NCBI RefSeq assembly: GCF_000424465.1 | Contig: NZ_AUJY01000022.1 | Span: 1-41,020, forward strand | Source: Butyrivibrio hungatei NK4A153 | GTDB lineage: Bacteria > Bacillota > Clostridia > Lachnospirales > Lachnospiraceae | Direction: 5' to 3' | Length of the DNA stretch: 41,020 nucleotides | Part shown: in pieces, positions 26,537 to 36,681 of the stretch | Layout of the letters: each line of letters starts with the position of its first letter | How positions within the stretch are numbered: the first letter of the stretch is position 1 | The notes under the pieces: generated by a model | The model's input: the letters and a program-made list of their open reading frames with translations, nothing else | Database searches by the model: none | Told to the model about the DNA's origin: nothing | Program-made: the position numbers and the translations under genes

Positions 26537-27844
26537 TTGACACCAGTTCTTTTAACCCCTTATCAGGGACGTATTGTAGGACCTATTGCTAAGTTACTTG
26601 GATATGTAATGACAGCCATATTCAATATACTTAATAAAATTGGTATTCCTAATTTTGGTCTTTCAATCATATTATTCACTATAGTTATCAATCTTGCTCT
26701 TCTTCCTTTTACTTACAAACAGCAGAAGTTTTCTAAACTTCAGTCAAAGATGAGTCCTGAACTTAAGGCTATTCAGCAGAAGTATAAGGGTAAAAAAGAT
26801 AACGACTCTATGCTTGCAATGCAGCAGGAGACTAAGGAAGTTTACGCTAAATACGGTGTTTCACAGACAGGTAGCTGCTTACCGCTTATTGTACAGATGC
26901 CTATCTTATTTGCACTTTATCGTGTTATCTATTCAATTCCCGCATATGTAGGAACTGTTAAAGAAGCGTTTTATCCTCTTGTTGAGCAGATCAGAAGTAC
27001 AAATGGTGGTGTTGATTTCATCAGAAACAACGTTTCAAGTGCGAAGATGTTTGCCAGCCAGTTTAATAACCAGCTTTTTACATCAGGTGATACAACTTAT
27101 GTGGAAAACACACTTATTGATGTTTTGAACAGAGCATCATCTTCTGACTGGGATTTGATAACAAATAACTTTAAGGATATCAGTGGTTCTGTTTTAGATA
27201 CACATAATCTTTTAAACAGATATAACAATTTCCTTGGAATGAATATTGCTGATACACCTATGTACATGATAAAGAGTGCATTTGTGGATAAGAACTTCGT
27301 TTTACTTATCGGAGCTATTCTTATTCCTTTCCTTGCATTCTTTACTCAGTGGGTAAGCACAAAGCTTATGCCTCAGCAGGTTCCTGCAGACGGTAAGATT
27401 GATCCCGATGATCCGGCAGCACAGATGCAGCAGTCAATGAAGACCATGAACATTATGATGCCTATGATGTCTGCAATCTTTTGCTTTAACTTTAATGCCG
27501 GCATGGGTATTTATTGGATTATCGGTGCAGTTATAAGATCTGTACAGCAAGTTCTTATTAATAAGCACATTGACAGAACTGATATCGATGCTCAGATTGA
27601 GAAGAACATTGAAAAGTATAAACAGAAGCAGGAGAAGATGAGAACTACTCCTCAGATGAACAGATATGCAAACATGTCTACAAGAAACATCATGAACAGC
27701 AGTTCAAATTCTGTTTCTATGGAAGAGAGAGAAAATCAGCTTAAGAAGGTAAGAGATAGTTTCTCCGGAAAAGAGATTAAAAAGGATTCTCTTCTTGCAA
27801 AAGCAAATATGGTAAAAGATTTCAACGAAAAGAATAATAAATAA
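26537..27844 (+). CDS. yidC: Membrane protein insertase YidC
   Basis: Inserts and folds membrane proteins, with or without SecYEG. The predicted 435-residue protein has a first segment (IVGPIAKLLGYVMTAIFNIL), the amphipathic LSIILFTIVINLALLPFTYKQQ with the conserved groove Arg replaced or shifted, a cytosolic helical hairpin (KLQSKMSPELKAIQQKYKGKKD), a large extracellular loop (about 140-235), three further segments, and a basic tail. I chose the TTG at 26537 because AGGAGG (26525-26530) lies six bases before it; an in-frame ATG at 26519 would include the ribosome binding site in the coding region. No lipobox is seen. Confidence 0.94.
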   Translation: MTPVLLTPYQGRIVGPIAKLLGYVMTAIFNILNKIGIPNFGLSIILFTIVINLALLPFTYKQQKFSKLQSKMSPELKAIQQKYKGKKDNDSMLAMQQETKEVYAKYGVSQTGSCLPLIVQMPILFALYRVIYSIPAYVGTVKEAFYPLVEQIRSTNGGVDFIRNNVSSAKMFASQFNNQLFTSGDTTYVENTLIDVLNRASSSDWDLITNNFKDISGSVLDTHNLLNRYNNFLGMNIADTPMYMIKSAFVDKNFVLLIGAILIPFLAFFTQWVSTKLMPQQVPADGKIDPDDPAAQMQQSMKTMNIMMPMMSAIFCFNFNAGMGIYWIIGAVIRSVQQVLINKHIDRTDIDAQIEKNIEKYKQKQEKMRTTPQMNRYANMSTRNIMNSSSNSVSMEERENQLKKVRDSFSGKEIKKDSLLAKANMVKDFNEKNNK

Positions 27845-27882
27845 GAGAAGATTTATGGTTACTGTCTATTTGGGAGGGAAAA

Positions 27883-28650
27883 ATGGAGTATAGAGAGTTT
27901 ACAGCAAAAAATGTTGATGATGCTATTACAGAAGCTTGCGAAACTTTTTGCGTTACCAGTGATAAACTTGATTATGAAGTAGTTTCAAACGGATCATCAG
28001 GTTTTTTGGGGATAAATGCTAAGCCTGCAATCATCAAGGCTAGAGTTAAAGAAGAGAAGAGTGAAGAAATCAAGATTGATGATATCAAATTAGATACAAA
28101 GGTTTCACCCAAGCAGGAAGTAAAAAGCAAAAAAGAAAAAGTAAAAGAGACTGTAAAAGAAGTTGAAAAGACAGTCAGCTCTGATATAAATGCTGATGAG
28201 GTTTGTGAAAAAGCCAATAAGTTTTTAAAAGAAGTTTTCGATGCAATGAAAATGGAAGTTGTTGTTAAGACTACTTTCAATCAGGTTGATAAGATTCTTG
28301 AGATTGAACTTAGCGGAGATGAGATGGGAGTTCTCATAGGTAAGAGAGGACAGACACTTGATTCTGTTCAGTACCTTGTTTCTCTTGTTGTTAACAGAGA
28401 TTATTCCGAGTACATCCATGTTAAGGTTGATACAGAAAATTACAGAGAGAGAAGAAAAGCTACTCTCGAAAATCTTGCAAAGAACATTTCTTATAAGGTT
28501 AGAAAGTCCAGACATTCAGTAGCTTTAGAGCCTATGAATCCTTATGAGAGAAGAATTATTCATTCAGCTCTTCAGGGAGACAGGTTTGTTACTACTCACA
28601 GCGAAGGTGAAGAACCATTCAGAAGAGTAGTTGTTACATTAAAGAAATAA
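27883..28650 (+). CDS. jag: Jag/KhpB RNA-binding protein
   Basis: A 255-residue cytosolic RNA-binding protein. It has the N-terminal Jag domain (residues 1-50, EYREFTAKNVDDAITEACETF), a Lys/Glu-rich linker (about 60-105), a KH domain with GVLIGKRGQTLDSVQYL near 150, and a C-terminal R3H domain with RRIIHSALQ near 225. Family members (KhpB/EloR) influence cell elongation and sporulation in other Firmicutes. It follows yidC by 38 bp with GGGAGGG before the start. A hairpin (28659-28689) after its stop separates it from mnmE. Confidence 0.95.
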   Translation: MEYREFTAKNVDDAITEACETFCVTSDKLDYEVVSNGSSGFLGINAKPAIIKARVKEEKSEEIKIDDIKLDTKVSPKQEVKSKKEKVKETVKEVEKTVSSDINADEVCEKANKFLKEVFDAMKMEVVVKTTFNQVDKILEIELSGDEMGVLIGKRGQTLDSVQYLVSLVVNRDYSEYIHVKVDTENYRERRKATLENLAKNISYKVRKSRHSVALEPMNPYERRIIHSALQGDRFVTTHSEGEEPFRRVVVTLKK

Positions 28651-28658
28651 TAAACATT

Positions 28659-28689
28659 TACCCCTCGAAGTTGTATACTTTGAGGGGTA
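28659..28689 (+). terminator. Hairpin between jag and mnmE
   Basis: TACCCCTC (28659-28666) pairs with GAGGGGTA (28682-28689), extended inward by five further pairs including one G-U. The following tail is only moderately T-rich, so it may be a weak terminator or mRNA-stabilising hairpin. Confidence 0.6.
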
Positions 28690-28736
28690 TTATTATATGT
28701 AGAGAAAATTTTATTAAAATAGAAGCGAGACAAAAT

Positions 28737-30152
28737 ATGTCAGGTGTTTTTAATAATTTTAATGACGATACTATCTGCGCTGTTGCAACCGCAATGTCTG
28801 ATTCCGGAATCGGAGTTATAAGAGTGAGCGGAAGAGAAGCGGTTTCAATCTGTGATAAGATTTATCGTTCTGCAAAAATGAAACAGACTTTAAAAAAGCA
28901 TGATCCGAATACGATCAAGTTCGGATATATTTGTGATGGTGACAAGATCATTGATGAAGTTATGATCTCATTTATGAAAGCACCTCATAGTTTTACAAGA
29001 GAAGACGTTATTGAGATTAATACTCATGGCGGAATTCTCATCATGAATCAGATTATTGAGTTACTTCTAAGAAGTGGTTGCCGTCTTGCTGATCCTGGTG
29101 AGTTCACAAAGAGAGCATTTCTTAATGGAAGAATCGATCTTACTAAAGCGGAAGCTATCATGGATATCATAAGTGCTCAGAACAATTTTGCTTTGGACAG
29201 TTCCAGAAATCAGCTTCGCGGAAGTATCTATGATAAAGTTAAGAGTTTGAGAGAACAGATAATTTATGAGATGGCTTTCATTGAGTCGGCCCTTGATGAT
29301 CCGGAAAACTATGATCTGACCGGATACCCTGAAAAACTTAAAGCCAAAGTTTCATCTTTGACTTCGGAGATTGAGAAACTTCTTAGTACCGCAGATGAAG
29401 GTAAGATCAGAAAAGATGGAATAAAGACTGTTATTGTTGGAAAGCCTAACGCAGGAAAATCATCTCTTTTGAATACTCTTATCGGAGATGAAAGAGCTAT
29501 CGTTACCGACATCGCGGGAACAACACGTGATATTATTGAAGAGACCGTGAGACTTGGTGATATCGTTTTGCATCTTATTGACACAGCCGGAATCAGAGAC
29601 ACCGATGACATCATAGAGAAGATGGGTGTGGATAAAGCAAAGAGTAAGATTGAAGAAGCAGATCTGGTTTTGTATATTCTTGATTCGACTCGTGACATTG
29701 ATGATGAAGACAAAGAAATCATCAGTTTGTGTGAAGGAAAGAAGACGATTGTTCTTCTTAATAAGAACGATCTTTCTGATGACATAAAAATCAATGAAGA
29801 TAATGTGTTTAAGTTTTTCACAAATGTGGATAACGTACCCGTTATAAAAACTTCGATGTTGAAAGGTAACGGAATCGACGAACTTAAAGATGCACTTTCA
29901 AAACTTTTCTTTCATGGTGACATTTTACCGAAGCAGGAAATTTATATCACAAACTTAAGACACAAAGAACTTCTTCAGAAAGTTTATGAAAGTCTGAAAC
30001 TTGTTGATGACAGTATTTCAAAAAATCTTTCGGAAGATTTTTATACAGTCGATCTATCAAATGCTTATGCTTATCTTGGCGAGATCATCGGAGAAGAAGT
30101 CGGCGATGATCTGGTGGAAGAAATCTTTTCAAAATTTTGTATGGGAAAATAA
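28737..30152 (+). CDS. mnmE: tRNA modification GTPase MnmE
   Basis: With MnmG it makes 5-carboxymethylaminomethyl-type modifications at the wobble uridine of certain tRNAs. The 471-residue protein has the N-terminal folate-binding domain (TICAVATAMSDSGIGVIRVSG, APHSFTREDVIEINTHGG), a helical domain, and an inserted G domain with P-loop GKPNAGKS (235-242), DIAGTTRD, DTAG and NKND. The C-terminal FCMGK contains the catalytic Cys of the usual C-[IM]-GK end. The start at 28737 is placed where family homology begins; the upstream TTG at 28671 lies within the hairpin. The gap to mnmG is three bases. Confidence 0.97.
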   Translation: MSGVFNNFNDDTICAVATAMSDSGIGVIRVSGREAVSICDKIYRSAKMKQTLKKHDPNTIKFGYICDGDKIIDEVMISFMKAPHSFTREDVIEINTHGGILIMNQIIELLLRSGCRLADPGEFTKRAFLNGRIDLTKAEAIMDIISAQNNFALDSSRNQLRGSIYDKVKSLREQIIYEMAFIESALDDPENYDLTGYPEKLKAKVSSLTSEIEKLLSTADEGKIRKDGIKTVIVGKPNAGKSSLLNTLIGDERAIVTDIAGTTRDIIEETVRLGDIVLHLIDTAGIRDTDDIIEKMGVDKAKSKIEEADLVLYILDSTRDIDDEDKEIISLCEGKKTIVLLNKNDLSDDIKINEDNVFKFFTNVDNVPVIKTSMLKGNGIDELKDALSKLFFHGDILPKQEIYITNLRHKELLQKVYESLKLVDDSISKNLSEDFYTVDLSNAYAYLGEIIGEEVGDDLVEEIFSKFCMGK

Positions 30153-30155
30153 TTT

Positions 30156-32084
30156 ATGAATGTTTTTACTGAAAAATATGATGTTGTAATAATTGGAGCA
30201 GGACATGCCGGATGTGAGGCGGCACTTGCTTGTAGCAGACTTGGTCTTGAAACTATAATTTTTACAATGAGTGCGGACAACATCGCATTCATGCCGTGCA
30301 ACCCTCACATTGGCGGATCTTCCAAGGGACATCTTGTCAGAGAGATAGATGCTCTTGGTGGAGAGATGGGAAAAAATATAGATAAGACTTTTTTGCAGTC
30401 AAAGATGCTTAACACTTCTAAAGGACCTGCGGTACATTCACTCAGATGTCAGGCTGACAAAATGGAATATTCCAAGAAGATGAAAGAGGTACTTGAAAAG
30501 CAGGAACATCTTACAATAAAGCAAGCTGAGGTTTCAGAGATTCTTTACGCTGATCCTTCTGATAAATTAAAGACTGAAGGTTACAAACATATCATCACCG
30601 GAGTAAAGATTTTTTCAGGAATAACTTATGAAGCTAAAGCTGTTATCTTATGTACGGGAACTTATCTTAAGAGTCGTTGTCTTACAGGTGAAGCGATTAC
30701 TTACAGTGGACCGAACGGACTTCAGCCTTCCAACCTTTTGTCACAATCACTCATCGATGCGGGAATCGAACTCAGGAGATTTAAGACCGGAACCCCTGCA
30801 AGAATGGATGGAAATACAATCGACTATTCCAAGATGACAGAGCAGTTTGGAGATGATCCGGTAATTCCTTTTTCATTTGATACAGATCCTTCTGATGTTC
30901 AGAGACAGCAGGTATCATGTTGGCTTACATACACTAATGAAAAAACGCATGAAATAATACGTAATAATATCGACAGATCCCCAATTTATGCGGGAATCAT
31001 TGAAGGTGTGGGTCCGAGATATTGCCCGTCAATTGAAGATAAAGTTGTAAAGTTTCCCGACCATGAAAGGCACCAGGTGTTTGTTGAACCTGAAGGAACA
31101 TTTACCAATGAGATGTATATAGACGGAATGTCTTCATCACTTCCTGAAGATGTTCAGATTGCCATGTACAGAACAGTGCCCGGACTTGAGAATTGTCGCA
31201 TTGTAAAAAATGCTTATGCAATTGAGTACGATTGTCTTTGCCCCGGACAGCTTCATCCCACTCTTGAGATCAAGGATATCCGAGGACTCTTTTCAGCAGG
31301 ACAGTTCAACGGAAGTAGTGGATATGAAGAAGCTGCTGCTCAGGGATTGTACGCCGGAATTAATGCTGTGATGCAGATTGAGAACAGACCTTATCTTTCT
31401 ATAGACAGATCCGAAGGATATATTGGAGTTCTTGTTGATGATCTTGTTACAAAAGAAAATCTTGAACCGTATAGAATGATGACTTCAAGAGCAGAGTACA
31501 GATTACTTCTTAGACAGGACAATGCAGATATAAGACTTAGAGGAAAAGGTCATGAAGTAGGTCTTATAGATGATGAAAGATATAATAAGTTACTCAATAA
31601 GATTGAACTTACTACAAAAGAAGTTGAGAGATTGAAGAGTATTAATATCGGTGCAAATTCTAAGATTCAGGATTTCCTGACAAGATGTGGAAGTACACCT
31701 TTAAAGACGGCAGTCTCTCTTGCAGAACTATTATGTCGTCCTGAGATGACTTACGATATGATCGCGGAGATTGATCCTGACAGACCTGACCTTCCTAAGG
31801 ATGTCATTGAACAGGTTGAGATTACCATCAGGTACGAAGGGTATATCAACAGACAGGAAAGACAGGTTGAACAGTTCAAGAAACTTGAAAGAAAACTTAT
31901 CCCCGCGGATATTGATTACAATGATGTCAGCAGCTTAAGACTTGAAGCAAGACAGAAACTTGAAAAATTTAGACCTGTAAATATCGGACAGGCTTCACGT
32001 ATCGGTGGAGTTAATCCGGCTGATGTTTCTGTACTGATCATTTATCTTGACTCACTTAACAGAGGAAAACAGAATGAGGAATAA
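30156..32084 (+). CDS. mnmG: tRNA uridine-5-carboxymethylaminomethyl modification enzyme MnmG
   Basis: FAD-dependent partner of MnmE in wobble-uridine modification. The 642-residue protein shows the FAD-binding [12 protein letters not shown] at the start, [25 protein letters not shown] near 48, [17 protein letters not shown] near 287, [20 protein letters not shown] near 350, and [21 protein letters not shown] near 442. Its C-terminal helical domain ends with [22 protein letters not shown]. It follows mnmE after three bases and overlaps the chosen rsmG start by 11 bases. Also called gidA. Confidence 0.98.
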   Translation: MNVFTEKYDVVIIGAGHAGCEAALACSRLGLETIIFTMSADNIAFMPCNPHIGGSSKGHLVREIDALGGEMGKNIDKTFLQSKMLNTSKGPAVHSLRCQADKMEYSKKMKEVLEKQEHLTIKQAEVSEILYADPSDKLKTEGYKHIITGVKIFSGITYEAKAVILCTGTYLKSRCLTGEAITYSGPNGLQPSNLLSQSLIDAGIELRRFKTGTPARMDGNTIDYSKMTEQFGDDPVIPFSFDTDPSDVQRQQVSCWLTYTNEKTHEIIRNNIDRSPIYAGIIEGVGPRYCPSIEDKVVKFPDHERHQVFVEPEGTFTNEMYIDGMSSSLPEDVQIAMYRTVPGLENCRIVKNAYAIEYDCLCPGQLHPTLEIKDIRGLFSAGQFNGSSGYEEAAAQGLYAGINAVMQIENRPYLSIDRSEGYIGVLVDDLVTKENLEPYRMMTSRAEYRLLLRQDNADIRLRGKGHEVGLIDDERYNKLLNKIELTTKEVERLKSINIGANSKIQDFLTRCGSTPLKTAVSLAELLCRPEMTYDMIAEIDPDRPDLPKDVIEQVEITIRYEGYINRQERQVEQFKKLERKLIPADIDYNDVSSLRLEARQKLEKFRPVNIGQASRIGGVNPADVSVLIIYLDSLNRGKQNEE

Positions 32085-32811
32085 ATACAATAAAATGATT
32101 GATGACTTCCGTTCATACGGAATAGAACTCACCGACAGACAACTGGAACAATTTGATCAATACTTCGAAATTCTTGTTCGGGTAAATGAGGTTATGAATC
32201 TTACTGCCATAACAGATTTTGATGATGTATGTAAGCTTCACTTTGTTGATAGTATTTCATGTACTCCTTTTGTTGATTTCAAAGATAAAGAGTATTCGCT
32301 TATCGACATCGGAACAGGAGCAGGGTTCCCGGGAATTCCACTTAAGATTGTTTATCCTAATCTTCATGTTACGTTACTCGATTCACTCAATAAGAGAATC
32401 AACTTTCTAAATGAAGTAATAGATACTCTTGGTCTTAATGAATCCGGAAGTATTGAAACACTTCATGGAAGAGCGGAGGATTTCTCATCGAGTAAGAATG
32501 GAACACTCAGAGAAAAATTTGATTTTGCTGTTTCAAGAGCAGTAGCTAATATGTCTACTCTTACAGAATATTGTATTCCCTATGTAAAGGTCGGAGGAGA
32601 GTTCATTGCTTTCAAAGGTGATAAAGGATCTGAAGAAGTAGAAGCAGCGAAGGGAGCAATTCATCTTCTTGGTGGGAAGCTTAAGGAATGTAAGGAGTTC
32701 TTTTTACCTGGAACAGATATAACTCGCACGATATGTGTGGTTAATAAGAAAGAACATACCTCAAAACAGTATCCACGTAAGGCCGGAACGCCTGCCAAAA
32801 ATCCTCTTTGA
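32074..32811 (+). CDS. rsmG: 16S rRNA (guanine-527-N7) methyltransferase RsmG
   Basis: Methylates G527 of 16S rRNA; loss gives low-level streptomycin resistance in other bacteria. The 245-residue protein has the entry segment [27 protein letters not shown], the SAM-binding [15 protein letters not shown], the acidic-loop strand [15 protein letters not shown], and [13 protein letters not shown]. The start at 32074 is preceded by AGAGGA at suitable spacing and overlaps the mnmG end; a frame extension to 32047 has no ribosome binding site. It is the last gene before the parS region. Also called gidB. Confidence 0.96.
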   Translation: MRNKYNKMIDDFRSYGIELTDRQLEQFDQYFEILVRVNEVMNLTAITDFDDVCKLHFVDSISCTPFVDFKDKEYSLIDIGTGAGFPGIPLKIVYPNLHVTLLDSLNKRINFLNEVIDTLGLNESGSIETLHGRAEDFSSSKNGTLREKFDFAVSRAVANMSTLTEYCIPYVKVGGEFIAFKGDKGSEEVEAAKGAIHLLGGKLKECKEFFLPGTDITRTICVVNKKEHTSKQYPRKAGTPAKNPL

Positions 32812-32823
32812 GTTAGTAAATAA

Positions 32824-32839
32824 TGTTTCACGTGAAACA
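32824..32839. other. parS: parS site 1
   Basis: TGTTTCACGTGAAACA is a perfect 16-bp palindrome matching the bacterial parS consensus, loaded by ParB. It lies 12 bp after rsmG and about 250 bp before parA. Confidence 0.97.
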
Positions 32840-32870
32840 TTATTTACTGTAAAAAATGAACACAACTGAT

Positions 32871-32886
32871 TGTTTCACGTGAAACA
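32871..32886. other. parS: parS site 2
   Basis: A second perfect TGTTTCACGTGAAACA, 47 bp after the first. Half-site-like sequences follow: GTGAAACA (32914-32921), ATGAAACA (32933-32940) and TGTTTCACG (33064-33072), the last just ahead of the parA ribosome binding site. Confidence 0.97.
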
Positions 32887-32973
32887 TTAGAATACAAAAT
32901 ATAGTGATAATCCGTGAAACATAAAATTGGTCATGAAACATCAAAAAATACACATATTTATATGTAGTAAACG

Positions 32974-33024
32974 AAGCGCAATCTGGAAAATAATATCATA
33001 TTTTCTAAAGATTGTGCTTTTTTT
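32974..33024 (+). terminator. Terminator between rsmG and parA
   Basis: Bases 32974-32984 pair with 33009-33019 (11 bp, one G-U), with an additional inner GAAAAT/ATTTTC stem, followed by seven T. It ends the mnmE-mnmG-rsmG transcript and leaves parA to start from the short stretch after it. Confidence 0.85.
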
Positions 33025-33087
33025 ATGTTCTATAATTTTAATAATGTGGTAAAATCAGATTAGTGTTTCACGATGATGGGAGGCGTA

Positions 33088-33864
33088 ATGGGAAGAATAA
33101 TCGCAATTGCAAATCAAAAAGGCGGAGTCGGAAAGACTACCACATCAATCAATCTAGCATCTGCTTTGGCAGAGAAAGGAAAGAAGGTACTTGTTATTGA
33201 TACAGATCCTCAGGGAAATACAACAAGTGGATTTGGTATTGATAAGAATGAAATCGATAACACCATCTATGAGTTAATGATCGGTGAGTGCAGCATTGAT
33301 GAAGTAATAACCAGAAATGTTGTAAAGGGAATCGATGGAGTTGATATCATTCCTTCGAATGTAAATCTTGCTGCAGTAGAAATTGAGTTGATAGATTCTG
33401 ACAACAAAGAATATATTTTAAGAGAGGCAATAAGTGGTATAAGGGATGACTATGATTTCATAATTATAGATTGCCCGCCATCACTTAGTATGCTGACAGT
33501 CAATGCAATGACTACAGCTAATACAGTTCTTGTACCTATTCAGTGTGAGTACTATGCACTTGAAGGTCTCAGCCAATTGGTACATACAGTTAATCTTGTA
33601 AAAGACAGACTTAATCCGGAACTTGATATGGAAGGTGTTGTCTTTACGATGTTTGATTCTCGTACCAATCTTTCACTCCAGGTTGTAGAAAACGTAAAGG
33701 AACATATACAGGAGAATGTGTATAAGACAATAATCCCAAGAAACATTCGTCTTGCAGAAGCGCCCAGTTACGGTCTACCTATAAACGTTTATGAACCAAA
33801 GTCCGCAGGAGCCGAAGCATATCGACTTCTTGCAAATGAGGTTATCGACAGAAAATTTGATTAA
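33088..33864 (+). CDS. parA: Chromosome partitioning ATPase ParA (Soj)
   Basis: Walker-type ATPase that acts with ParB and parS in origin segregation and can modulate DnaA. The 258-residue protein begins MGRIIAIANQKGGVGKTTT with the deviant Walker A (residues 11-19), and has IDTDPQGNTTSGFG, IIDCPPSLSMLTVNAM (Walker B) and the C-terminal RNIRLAEAPSYGLPI. I chose the ATG at 33088, after GGGAGG; the frame also opens at 33073, which would include this site. The parB start follows by 18 bp, so they form one operon. Confidence 0.96.
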   Translation: MGRIIAIANQKGGVGKTTTSINLASALAEKGKKVLVIDTDPQGNTTSGFGIDKNEIDNTIYELMIGECSIDEVITRNVVKGIDGVDIIPSNVNLAAVEIELIDSDNKEYILREAISGIRDDYDFIIIDCPPSLSMLTVNAMTTANTVLVPIQCEYYALEGLSQLVHTVNLVKDRLNPELDMEGVVFTMFDSRTNLSLQVVENVKEHIQENVYKTIIPRNIRLAEAPSYGLPINVYEPKSAGAEAYRLLANEVIDRKFD

Positions 33865-33882
33865 AGCGGAGGGGCATAAGAT

Positions 33883-34788
33883 ATGGCAGTTAAGAATGTG
33901 AAAAGAGGATTAGGAAAAGGACTTGATTCAATCATACCTGCAAAGGCATCTTTCACAACAAAAGAAGTTTCATTCTCTGAAGAACAGAGCATCAGCGAAG
34001 GACAGGTTGTTCATGTAAACATTACTCAGGTTGAACCGAACAGAAATCAGCCAAGAAAATCTTTTGATGAAGATAGCCTTTTGGAATTAGCTGAATCAAT
34101 CAAACAGTATGGAATCATCAATCCACTTATCGTAACAGATAAGAACGATCACTATGAAATCGTCGGTGGTGAGAGAAGATGGAGAGCAGCTAAGAAAGCC
34201 GGAATAAAAGAAGTACCGGTTATAGTAAAAGATCTTAGCGAACATGAAATTGCAGAGATTTCTCTTATTGATAACATCCAGAGAGAAGACATAAATCCTA
34301 TTGAAGAAGCTCTTGCATATAAAAAGCTTATCGATGAATTTGGATACACTCAGGATATTGTCGCAGAGAAAGTATCAAAGAGCAGAGTGACAATTACCAA
34401 TTCACTTCGACTTTTGAAGCTTTGTGAAAAAGTAAGACAGATGGTTATCGACGGACTTATTACAACAGGTCATGCCAGAGCACTTATATCTGTTGAAAGT
34501 GAAGAAGAGCAGACGATGCTCGCTCAGAAAGTTTTTGATGAGAAGTTAAGCGTTAGAGAAACTGAGAAACTTGTAAAGAATCTTGGCAAAGCACCCAAGC
34601 CAAAGAAGGTAGTAGAAACCAACTCAAGTCTGGATGCAATCTATGCAAATCTATCTGAAAGATGTAAGCAGGCAATCGGAACAAAAGTTGATATTACTTC
34701 CAAAGGCAGTGGCGCAGGAAAAATTGAGATTGAGTTTTATAACAGCGACGATCTTGAGAAAATAATAAACAGACTATGCACAGAATAA
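33883..34788 (+). CDS. parB: Chromosome partitioning protein ParB (Spo0J)
   Basis: CTP-dependent clamp that loads at parS and spreads to organise the origin. The 301-residue protein has the N-terminal VKRGLGKGLDSIIP ParA-interacting segment, the ParB/Srx domain (RNQPRKSFDEDSLLELAESIKQYGIINPLIV and GERRWRAAKKAG, the CTP-binding block), the helix-turn-helix with SKSRVTITNSLRLLKL near 167, and a C-terminal dimerisation region. Two perfect parS sites lie about 1 kb upstream, completing the ParABS system. Confidence 0.97.
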   Translation: MAVKNVKRGLGKGLDSIIPAKASFTTKEVSFSEEQSISEGQVVHVNITQVEPNRNQPRKSFDEDSLLELAESIKQYGIINPLIVTDKNDHYEIVGGERRWRAAKKAGIKEVPVIVKDLSEHEIAEISLIDNIQREDINPIEEALAYKKLIDEFGYTQDIVAEKVSKSRVTITNSLRLLKLCEKVRQMVIDGLITTGHARALISVESEEEQTMLAQKVFDEKLSVRETEKLVKNLGKAPKPKKVVETNSSLDAIYANLSERCKQAIGTKVDITSKGSGAGKIEIEFYNSDDLEKIINRLCTE

Positions 34789-34804
34789 TCGGAGACAGAA
34801 TAAA

Positions 34805-35326
34805 ATGGAAAGTAACATATTAAATCTTTTGGGTCTTGGAAACATAGATCCTGCAATTTTTATCTTGGCACTTTTAGCATTAGTATTAATTCTTCTACTT
34901 ATTGTTATCATACAAGGATGCAAGATAAGTAAAGTATCAAAGAAGTTTAATAAGTTCATGACAGGAAAAGATGCGAAATCACTTGAAGATGAAATCGTAG
35001 ATCTTTTTCACGAAAACAAAATGATAAGAGCAGAGAACGATAAAAACCGTAAGGACATTCAGGACATCAACAAAAGAATGCAGAGAACCTTCCAGAAAAT
35101 CGGACTTGAGAAATATGATGCATTTAGTCAGATGGGTGGACAGCTCAGCTTCGCACTTTGTATGCTCGATGAAAATGACAACGGATTCCTTATGAATTCA
35201 GTTCACAGCACAGACGGACTTAACTATTCATATTCGAAAGTTATCAACGCCGGAATAGCAGATGTTGAACTCAGTGATGAGGAAAAGAAGGCATTGGATA
35301 GTGCACGCGAAAGTGTAAGAAGATAA
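34805..35326 (+). CDS. DUF4446-family membrane protein
   Basis: A 173-residue protein with one N-terminal membrane segment (about residues 12-36), a coiled-coil stretch (about 50-95, KSLEDEIVDLFHENKMIRAE), and a conserved C-terminal part with KYDAFSQMGGQLSFALCMLDENDNGFLMNSVHS, typical of DUF4446. Its function is unknown. Such genes commonly follow parB in clostridia. It begins 16 bp after parB and ends 36 bp before serS. A role in membrane linkage of the origin or ParB is possible but purely inferred from position. Confidence 0.85.
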   Translation: MESNILNLLGLGNIDPAIFILALLALVLILLLIVIIQGCKISKVSKKFNKFMTGKDAKSLEDEIVDLFHENKMIRAENDKNRKDIQDINKRMQRTFQKIGLEKYDAFSQMGGQLSFALCMLDENDNGFLMNSVHSTDGLNYSYSKVINAGIADVELSDEEKKALDSARESVRR

Positions 35327-35362
35327 GAATAAAATATATAAACATACATGGAGGAGATCAAA

Positions 35363-36652
35363 ATGATCGACATAAAATTTTTACGTGAAAACCCTGATGT
35401 GGTAAGAGAGAACATCAAGAACAAATTTCAGGATGAGAAACTTCCTCTAGTAGATGAGATTATAAAACTCGACGAAGCAAGAAGAACAAACCAGCAAGAA
35501 GCGGATGAGATCCGTGCACATAAGAATAAGATTTCTAAAGAAATCGGTGCAATGATGGCACAGGGTAAAAAAGAAGAAGCAATGGCCCTCAAGGATGAAG
35601 TTGCAAAAGAAGCAAAGCGTCTTGAAGAACTCGAAGAGAATCAGAAGAAACTTGATGAAGAAGTTACAAATAAGATGATGATCATTCCTCAGATCATCGA
35701 CAAATCTGTTCCTATCGGAAAAGATGATTCTGAGAATGTTGAGATTGAGAAGTTTGGTGAACCCGTTGTTCCCGATTTTGAAATTCCTTATCATACAGAT
35801 ATTATGGAAAGCTTCTGCGGAATCGATCTTGATGCTGCAAGAAGAGTAGCAGGTAACGGATTCTATTATCTGCTCGGGGATATTGCAAGACTTCACTCTG
35901 CAGTAATTTCATACGCAAGAGATTTCATGATCGACAGAGGATTTACATATTGTGTTCCTCCTTTCATGATCCATGGAAATGTAGTTGCAGGTGTAATGAG
36001 TTTCCCTGAAATGGAAGCTATGATGTACAAGATTGAGGGAGAAGATCTTTACCTTATCGGAACAAGTGAACATTCAATGATCGGTAAGTTCATAGATCAG
36101 ATTATTCCCGAGGAAGAATTACCTTTACCTCTTACAAGTTATTCACCTTGCTTCAGAAAGGAAAAAGGTGCACACGGAATTGAAGAGAGAGGCGTATACA
36201 GAATTCACCAGTTCGAGAAACAGGAGATGGTTGTAATCTGTAAGCCCGAAGAATCAAAAGAATGGTATGACAAACTTTGGAAGAATACAGTAGATCTTTT
36301 CAGATCAATGGACATTCCTGTACGTACACTTGAGTGTTGCTCAGGAGATCTTGCAGATCTTAAGTGTAAGTCATGTGACGTAGAGGCATGGTCACCCAGA
36401 CAGAAGAAGTACTTTGAAGTTGGAAGTTGTTCTAACCTTGGAGATGCTCAGGCAAGAAGACTTAAGATAAGAATTAAGGGTAAGGATGGAAACTACCTTG
36501 CACATACACTTAACAATACAGTAGTTGCTCCTCCGAGAATGCTTATTGCTTTCCTTGAGAATAACCTTCAGGCAGACGGAAGCGTAAAGATTCCTGAAGT
36601 TCTTCGTCCTTACATGGGAGGAAAAGAAGTACTTATTCCTAAGAAGAAATAA
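35363..36652 (+). CDS. serS: Seryl-tRNA synthetase
   Basis: Charges tRNA-Ser, and tRNA-Sec where present. The 429-residue protein has the N-terminal antiparallel coiled coil (about 30-100), class II motif 2 with FRKEKGAHGIEERGVYRIHQFEKQE near 260, and motif 3 with NTVVAPPRMLIAFLENN near 385. An additional Cys-rich ECCSGDLADLKCKSCDVEAWSP is seen near 330. The start follows GGAGG by seven bases; the frame opens 15 bp earlier at a codon overlapping this site. No T-box leader is present in the 36-bp gap. Confidence 0.97.
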   Translation: MIDIKFLRENPDVVRENIKNKFQDEKLPLVDEIIKLDEARRTNQQEADEIRAHKNKISKEIGAMMAQGKKEEAMALKDEVAKEAKRLEELEENQKKLDEEVTNKMMIIPQIIDKSVPIGKDDSENVEIEKFGEPVVPDFEIPYHTDIMESFCGIDLDAARRVAGNGFYYLLGDIARLHSAVISYARDFMIDRGFTYCVPPFMIHGNVVAGVMSFPEMEAMMYKIEGEDLYLIGTSEHSMIGKFIDQIIPEEELPLPLTSYSPCFRKEKGAHGIEERGVYRIHQFEKQEMVVICKPEESKEWYDKLWKNTVDLFRSMDIPVRTLECCSGDLADLKCKSCDVEAWSPRQKKYFEVGSCSNLGDAQARRLKIRIKGKDGNYLAHTLNNTVVAPPRMLIAFLENNLQADGSVKIPEVLRPYMGGKEVLIPKKK

Positions 36653-36681
36653 TAACAGCAGTAGAAAGGTGAAAAGATTCC

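Noticed and set aside
35327..35362. T-box leader for serS
   Set aside because: The gap is only 36 bp and holds no T-box core or terminator hairpin.
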